Source: Chara braunii
Lineage: Eukaryota; Streptophyta; Charophyceae; Charales; Characeae
Direction: 5' to 3'
DNA: 27,376 nucleotides
Assembly: GCA_003427395.1 (NCBI GenBank)
Contig: BFEA01000718.1
Location: 303,230-330,605 of the forward strand
Shown here piece after piece: positions 21,218-27,376 of the stretch. Each line of letters begins with the position of its first letter. Position 1 is the stretch's first letter. The notes beneath the pieces are model-generated. The model was given only the letters and a program-made list of their open reading frames with translations, did no database searches and had not been told where the DNA came from. The position numbers were made by a program, and so were the translations under genes.

Positions 21218-22682
21218 TTTTCCAGTTCAAATAAAATCCAAAAGTTAAATAACAGCAGACAGAGTTGCAGCGATACTCAAAATTTTGCAGACACACTGGA
21301 ATCGTTGCAGCAACTCAACACTGGAATAGGTGGGTGTACAGGCAATCAGCGGTCTGGGTTAGAAGGGTGTCTCTGGGGTCAGGTGTCAGACAGAGTGTAA
21401 ATCCAACAAAATCAACCACACGATTTCCTTTTACTGACCTTGGACCACACTGGAGTTGATGATGTTACTCCACTACTCTTCCAGAGACCCATTAGAGTTT
21501 CCAGTGCCCACTAGAAAACAAGTGTAATCAGTGAGAATGATGGAAGATGGTTAGTGCAGACAAAAGAGATCAATCACAACATGCGATGCATATGGCGAAT
21601 TTCAGTTTTCACTGTATCCAGTGAAATACTCGAAATCCAAATTTGCGATTTGACAATACTGACTGTTTTCAATTTGCGATTCACTGGGGACTGACAAAAC
21701 TGAATTCTGACGGACAGAATTAGAGTTATGACTGACCCTAGATAGCACAGGCAAAAAATAGACTCAGCGCAAAACTATAATTCACAGTATCATTACTTTT
21801 CCAGTGCAGAATTCACAGTTTGAGCAGCCCTGTAGAATCGCAATGCAGTATAGCAGACACCGAACCAATTTGGACCAGAAAGAGTCAACAGAGGATGAGA
21901 TATGAGCAGAGAGAGGTAGGGGAGAGATGGCTATGGCTGTCATGCAGTCTGCGATTTTCATATTCAATCACTGGCAGACAGATAGATCATTTTCTTTCAC
22001 TAATCTACTACTATCTGGATCGCAATACAGTTAGGTGCATGGAACGGACTCACTTTCTGCGAATCTTGCAGGAGATGATGAAGATCTGGCTATGGCAGAT
22101 GAAACCCTTGTCTCTCCACTTTCCTCCAGAGCTTCTTCCTGACAATCCCACGCACAGAACTGCTTCAAATTTGTTGATCCTCCTCAGGATCCTGTAGCGC
22201 TGCACCCCTTTACTCCAGATACCCTGTATCTGGTCCTGTGGCACCCAACTCGCCAACACCAAAATATCTCGCAACAGTGTCAGGTAGCTGCTGATGCTAA
22301 AAATAGCCCCAGATGGGGTTATTTTTCCTGGAGATTGATACAAGATGTCAATCTCATCCAGCGCCACCCAGGGATGCTGCCGCTCAGGGTTCCCTGATGT
22401 CCTCAGGGGTAATTCGCCACTTTGGGGTTATTCGTTGTATCACCCTCGGGGTTGGCTATGGCGAATTAGCCCTGTACCCGCCACTTCCTGACAAGCGCCC
22501 TGACAGGCTCAGTGCTCTTGCTCAGTGCCACCACTGAACACTTGAATCCACCGCTGAAAGTCTTCTTCCCTGCTGGCTCATGACTGGGGAAGATGAATCG
22601 CCATGAAATTCTCGCCAGTATATCGCCAGGATAAAGAAGATGCCTCAGTGCGCTCAACCCTCAGTGCTCCAATTCCAATCTC
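21218..22682 (-). other. Leader region of the retrotransposon
   Basis: About 1.5 kb lies between the PBS and the gag start. Only short, unrecognised ORFs occur (for example minus 22367-22050). I see no known domain; it is presumably the packaging/leader region. Confidence 0.6.
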
Positions 22683-22694
22683 GCTCCGATACCA
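22683..22694 (-). other. Primer-binding site, initiator tRNA-Met type
   Basis: On the minus strand TGGTATCGGAGC starts 2 nt inside the LTR. The common plant retrotransposon PBS is TGGTATCAGAGC, so 11 of 12 bases match. This identifies the right LTR as the 5' LTR. Confidence 0.8.
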
Positions 22695-22696
22695 AC

Positions 22697-23892
22697 TGTT
22701 ATGAACTTGGTTGTCTGACGAATTTTATCGCCACTCACACACAGACAATCTCACACATGCCCATACATGCATAAGAGAAGGGGAGAGAGGAGACAGAGTC
22801 CAAACTGCACACAGGTGAAAATAAGCAGCGGAAGACAATCATGCACAAATGGGGAGAGAACACACAGTGTTTCTCACTCTCTGACGCAACTCCCAACAAC
22901 CAATCACAAGATAGAACCTGCGAAGATCACAATTGGAATCCATACTGATGATGAGTCACTCAAATAATTATCGTAACAGAGTTTGTTTCAGTATCTCGCC
23001 ACTCTTAGAACTCACACCCCACTCTCTATCCTACACCCAGTTAGTAGCGCCACATCAAATTGGCCTCCCAGAGGCCAGCACCAACCACCCTGATGAAGAA
23101 CAAGTCCTGCGATGAAGTCTTCAGTGTCGATGGACAACTCTGACGAAGGAACAGGCAGCTATGGCTGCCACCACCCATGAGTAAACAGTGTAGAGCTCGA
23201 TATAGCCCGGCGAGACGCAGATACCCCAGGGGTAGATGCGTCGAGGATGCCCCAGCTATGGCAGACTCGGACTGGGCCGGCTATGGCTGCTGTCAACGGC
23301 GAGGTCTCAGGATGCCACCTGCAGACAGTCACCGTCACCAACTTGCTTGGCTTCTCCAACGCTGCTTTGCGAGAAATGAACTGCCAAAAGTCCTAAACCT
23401 ACTCGGTCTGTCCTATTTCTAGATTCTACCCTAGACCTACTGGACCGAAACTGCTCTTCCGGTACCGTTTCGACTTAAAGTCTCTAGGCCCTTCCCAGCT
23501 ACGGACTCTACCCACTGTAGGCCCTTAGGGCCTCTATGACGTCGGGGAAGACTGGGCCTGCAATCGCAGGGCCGGAACCGGTCTATTTTTAGAACAGCAT
23601 ATACACCTCAGTGTGACCCAAAACTTTGCACGCACACACAACAAAGCACGCTACAAAGCACAACAGGCACACGCAACAGGGTACAACCTCGTCGTTAGTC
23701 ACGGCAGCAGAAATCAGCACGTCATCGCACCTCAATGCGTTAAAAAAACAAACACAGCAACAGCACAGACAACAAAACACAGAAAACACAAAATCACGAA
23801 TCTAACCTACGACGTGACCAGATCGAGGCAAGCCCCAGGCTTCGCCCTCAGCCTAATGTACAGTCCACTGAGAATCTCCAGGTTTCATTACA
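22697..23892 (-). repeat. 5' LTR of the element (right copy)
   Basis: It is 1196 bp. On the minus strand it begins TGTAATGAAACC and ends GTTCATAACA. It is nearly identical to 17322-18539. Confidence 0.9.
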
Positions 23893-24904
23893 CTTGTGTG
23901 TTCATTGACAAGTCTTGGAAATGTTGTGAGGGTCTGGGTGTCGCCACACCACTTTCTTTCGAATTGTGCAAAATGAGAATGAACTTTCTGCTAGAACATG
24001 GCCAAATGCACCGGCCGCATTTTTGTTTTTTTCACATTGGACAGTGGTGTGGCGAGGCCCTCTGTTAGGGGGTTGCTATACTCACTCGGAGACTGCAGCA
24101 AAAGCAAAGTGCAAAACGAAAAGGAAAAAAAAAAAGCGAAGCGCAATTGTGGATATGCCCTTTAGTGTACTGATGGAGTGTTGTTTTCTAGCGCCTTTCT
24201 TTTGATCACTTGGAAATCGGATACACTCATTTTTCTCATTGAACGTACGTAATTTTGATTCATAGATTGCAATTGATTAGCATTCAAACTATTTATCATT
24301 CCATCACACCATTTTGATGCTTCAGACATCTCACGAGCACGAGTGTCGTCTATTCCTTAGGCAAGTCATTAATAATATATGATGGTGGATGTTTAGGTGG
24401 TCTCTCCCGGGGTGGGACTTCATGACGATACATAGCGGGCTCCATGGGGACCGGGGGTCGCAAAGGAGAGAGCAGATGGTCCCAGAGGAGAGAGCAGATG
24501 GTCCCAGGGGAGAGAGCATTAACCCATGATGGTCTGTTCAAAAAAAGTGAGAACCTTGCAGTTGATTGTTTCATAAGAAACAAGAGACCGTAGGCGTCGC
24601 TCAACTACTCAACGTGGACATGCATTTGGACCAGGTGCATCTGGAGGACTCCAACATTTTGAATGTATCGGGATGGTTATGATGTTCGGATACATATAGA
24701 GTGTTGTGTAGTGGAGCGAGGACCGTATGGTTGGTGTCGGTCTCAATGTGAAACCGAGGAGACAACTTTCAGGAAGAGGTTCATTCATGAGGTCTTTTCC
24801 ATTTCTTAGTTGGTTTCGTTTTGCTTGCTTTGTCGCATTTGTTGCTTTTTCGGTCACTTTTTTAAATGTTTTGGGTATGTGCAAATCTGTTTGCTTGATT
24901 GGTC
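23893..24904. other. Intergenic sequence, no gene recognised
   Basis: A perfect 13-bp inverted repeat TCGCCACACCACT lies at 23941-23953 and 24043-24055. A 21-bp repeat (AGAGAGCAGATGGTCCCAG) recurs between about 24462 and 24518. ORFs are short, overlap on both strands and match no family I know. Confidence 0.5.
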
Positions 24905-25055
24905 TGTGTTAGTCGATCGATTTCTTGATTATCGTAGGAAATAGCTGATTCACCTGCTTCTTTTTCCCTAAGATTGGCCCTGTGTTAGTCGATCGATTTC
25001 TTGATTATCGTAGAACATAGTTGATTCACCTGCTCCTTTTTCCCTACGATTGCAG
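24905..25055 (+). repeat. Two-copy 76-bp tandem repeat
   Basis: TGTGTTAGTCGATCGATTTC through TTTTTCCCTA occurs at 24905 and 24981 with a few differences. Confidence 0.9.
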
Positions 25056-25396
25056 GTGTGAGATTGGTCAATAGATGGAGCTTTGGTTTAAAAAAAAAAA
25101 ACAAAAAAAAAAAGAAAGGAGATTGATCATTACCAATGCCCTGGAAAATCAATGGAATAGCAAAGGACAACCGACATTCGGGCCCTTCAGGTTGTGCAAT
25201 TAAGATTAGGTGTGCACGTGTGTGTTTGTCTATGTCCGCGCGTTCCTGCGCGCACATGCACATGCGTGGCAGAGTGAGAGAAAGTGGGCACACGTACGCG
25301 AGAGAGTCAGAGAGAGTGGGGGCAACACACAGAGAGAGAGAAAGAGAGAGAGAGATGCCCCCAAGAAAAGTGGTCGACTTTCCTTGTACCAACCCT

Positions 25397-25424
25397 CTGT
25401 GTGTGTGTGTGTATGTGTGTGTGT

Positions 25425-25508
<84 letters not shown>

Positions 25509-25575
25509 GGGGAAAGAAAAACAATTTTCAATCTGGACCCCCCCATCTCTGAATAGAGCCATCAGCTGCAAGGCA

Positions 25576-25613
<38 letters not shown>
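25397..25613. repeat. (GT)n, (GA)n and (CA)n microsatellites
   Basis: GT repeats (25397-25424), GA repeats (25425-25504) and CA repeats (25576-25613) sit close together. The repetitive ORFs across them are artefacts. Confidence 0.97.
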
Positions 25614-25616
<3 letters not shown>

Positions 25617-25659
25617 GATGTGCGCGTGCAGACACACACCTGGTTGGCGTGAGGAAAGT

Positions 25660-25802
25660 CTACCACTTTTCTCAGGGGTATCGCTAACTCTAGGTGGCTT
25701 GGTGCATCCTTGTCAATAAGTCAAATGCACTCTACCACTTTTCTCAGGGGTATCGCTAACACTGGGTGGCTTGGTGCATCCTTATCAATAAGTCAGATGC
25801 AC
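25660..25802 (+). repeat. Two-copy 72-bp tandem repeat
   Basis: CTACCACTTTTCTCAGGGGT through AATAAGTCAxATGCAC occurs twice, nearly identical. Confidence 0.9.
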
Positions 25803-26054
25803 CCCCGGCAACCTCCTGATGAGTTGGTGAAAATCTGATGAGAGTTGGTGGGCTCAACTGCCCAAGGCGCTCGCAGAGCGTGCAAAGTTTGACAAAACAT
25901 TCTGGCATGGTCATGCTGTTTTGTGGAGTTTTGTATAGCGGACGCGACAGCGCACTCCAGATTAACATACTAATCTAGATCGTTTGTGTTAAGGGTATCG
26001 ATCCGAACCTATGCGCTGCTACGAAGGGATTCGAGGTCATAGAAGTACTGATCA

Positions 26055-26096
26055 GTTTGCAGACATGTAAACAGCTTGAAGTTTGCAGACATGTAA
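26055..26096 (+). repeat. 16-bp direct repeat at the edge of the mttB fragment
   Basis: GTTTGCAGACATGTAA occurs at 26055-26070 and 26081-26096, the second copy abutting the end of the mitochondrial homology. Confidence 0.9.
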
Positions 26097-26332
26097 CTAG
26101 GAATAACAAAACACCAAATTTGATAACTGAAAAAAGGAAAACAAAAAAAAAGGGCGAAGCTTAGGGAAATTTGCATATATGTTGTCAAAGCTTCAGTCAT
26201 TTGTGTGCAAATAAATGATGGTTTTTCTATGCGTAGAACAAGAAAAGGTTTAGCTAATAAAAAAACAAATTCTTCTGAGAAACAATAACAAGTCAATAAA
26301 GTGAAAAAAAAACAAATAAAAATCCACAAAAA
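26093..26332 (-). pseudogene. mttB: Nuclear copy of a fragment of mitochondrial mttB (tatC, ymf16)
   Basis: About 80 codons of a minus-strand ORF (26437-26009) read as the N-terminal part of the plant mitochondrial Tat translocase subunit TatC/MttB. Recognisable blocks are [44 protein letters not shown] and [15 protein letters not shown]. TatC is a polytopic inner-membrane protein encoded in most plant mitochondria. Here only roughly the first third is present. Residues before position 36 and after position 115 of the ORF do not match, there is no targeting peptide, and the flanks are ordinary nuclear repeat sequence. I read it as a mitochondrial DNA insertion (NUMT), not a functional transferred gene. 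The match is from memory of the family. Confidence 0.8.
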
Positions 26333-27125
26333 ATGTGGATAAGAGTTATGTGCTGGATTGAGAGTAAGTGTGCGAGAAAATGCCATGGGTGGTGTTGTCT
26401 GTGTGGGCGGGTGGGTGTGTGAGTACGAACATTGCAATCATGCACGAGTGGGGTGGATACCACAAACGGTATAGTTCCACTTTTTTACACTACTTTGTCA
26501 TGGCTAATGTTCGTGATGTGCGACTTTCGGATTTGTGCACAATCATGTTGGGATCAAAGGCCATGCAAGTACTGATCATGTCATTGGTGGGAAATCTTGG
26601 TTCGGAGTTTGAATGGGGAAAATGAAAAAGGAGGAGACATTTGAAGTCTTGCCCTTGCTTCTTTCACAGGGGCGAGACGTGACATCCCTACACTATTAAA
26701 GTCGCTAAGGTGACAAATCTAAAATTTGGCCAGTCATCGGTCCTAGCGGCTCACTCTGGATGCATCATCAATGCTTTGAAAGAGTGGGCTCAGCAACGCG
26801 CGGTTGAAGCTCGCGTTATCATATGTAGATTATTCCTTTTCGGTTTGATAAAATAACATTCGAAGTAATTTTTCATTTAAAAAAAAAAATGAACATAGTA
26901 GAATCATCTTTTAAAATAAAACGTACAAATGTAAAAACACATGCAAAACACTTGCTATAAAGAGTTCTGAAGAAGTGAAAGTTTCGGTTGATGGACTTCT
27001 GCGAACTCCTAAAAAAAAATGAAGATAAAAATTGAAAACTTAGTTTTCTTTTTTTCGTAAGTTTGTAGTGTAAAAACAAAAAAGCACAAGATATTGTAGT
27101 ACCAAATACCTTATAACCTAAATAA
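26333..27125. other. AT-rich intergenic sequence, no gene recognised
   Basis: Short ORFs (plus 26368-26625, minus 27079-26873) show no recognised domain. The second is AT-rich and Phe/Lys-rich, probably noncoding. Confidence 0.5.
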
Positions 27126-27376
27126 CTAGGCTACCATCTGGGATAACGGACACCTTGTTTTCTCGAGCAGCCCGATTGTGACAGAAGCTCATAAGGTTGC
27201 ACAAAAAAAAAAAAAAAAAAAAAAAAACTATGTTATGCAGAAACATAAACTAAACAATTCTGCCTTAGTGTCATATTGAAATTATTTACTAAATTTAAAA
27301 CAAAAACATATACATACAGGGTTGCCGGCGTTCGGGACGGGCCGAACGCCCGAACGTACGGGACCCCTTCGAAAGG
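27126..27376 (+). mobile_element. MITE-family copy truncated by the window end
   Basis: It begins CTAGGCTACCA, like copy 1. After a poly-A it carries the shared core ACTATGTTATGCAGAAAC and then AAACTAAACAA, followed by a GC-rich palindromic stretch (GTTCGGGACGGGCCGAACGC). The right end lies beyond the window, so completeness and target duplication cannot be judged. Confidence 0.55.

Larger units (their letters stand above)
17209..23892 (-). mobile_element. Gag-only LTR retrotransposon, minus strand (non-autonomous, Ty3-like gag)
   Basis: Two ~1.2 kb LTRs beginning TG and ending CA flank a 4.16-kb interior. On the minus strand a primer-binding site resembling the initiator tRNA-Met complement follows the right LTR, fixing orientation. 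Then come a ~1.5-kb leader, gag (21217-19403) and ~0.86 kb of noncoding sequence before the left LTR. No protease, reverse transcriptase, RNase H or integrase motif was found, so the element could move only with help from a relative. The flanks (CTTT left, CTTG right) give no exact target duplication. The LTRs are very similar apart from a ~35-bp indel, suggesting fairly recent insertion. Assignment to Ty3 rests on gag style and PBS, not on pol. Confidence 0.85.

Noticed and set aside
22050-22367. 105-codon minus ORF in the retrotransposon leader
   Set aside because: No recognised domain, overlaps another ORF on the opposite strand, and lies in the expected untranslated leader.
26009-26437. 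Functional nuclear-encoded TatC gene
   Set aside because: Only about the first third of the protein is present, with unrelated sequence at both ends and no targeting peptide or further exons seen.

Overview
This is a eukaryotic nuclear window, most likely from a streptophyte (plant lineage), possibly a charophyte alga such as Chara. That placement is inference. It rests on one spliced gene whose protein resembles land-plant P5A ATPases, long GT-AG introns full of transposons, a chromosomal fragment of the plant-type mitochondrial gene mttB, and a plant-style LTR retrotransposon primed by initiator tRNA-Met. There is no operon structure and no intact stand-alone tRNA or rRNA gene.

Positions 1-13710 hold the 3' part of a plus-strand P5A-type ATPase gene (Spf1 / ATP13A1 / Arabidopsis MIA-PDR2 family). 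Seven constitutive coding exons (1197-1345, 3714-3825, 4963-5079, 8667-8808, 11271-11671, 12514-12879, 13384-13710) join in frame to 537 residues. They run from the P-domain TGD motif through the DGTND hinge and six C-terminal membrane segments to the stop. The N-terminal half lies upstream of the window. The introns carry hAT-like MITEs, tRNA-derived SINEs, a solo LTR, microsatellites and a tandem duplication that copied the end of one exon. One duplicate (9315-9404) still looks like a splice-competent, phase-neutral exon.

Positions 13711-17208 are intergenic: several minisatellites and, just before the retrotransposon, two adjacent strong hairpins. Positions 17209-23892 are one minus-strand LTR retrotransposon with two ~1.2 kb LTRs, a tRNA-iMet-like primer site and a gag gene broken by two in-frame stops. 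No pol is recognisable, so it resembles a non-autonomous gag-only element. Positions 23893-27376 are intergenic: tandem duplications, microsatellites, a nuclear copy of part of mitochondrial mttB (about 26093-26332) and the start of another MITE-like element cut by the window edge.

I see no new defence or metabolic gene system. The most interesting items are the duplicated exon, the mttB fragment, the twin hairpins, the MITE family with 8-bp target duplications and the gag-only element.
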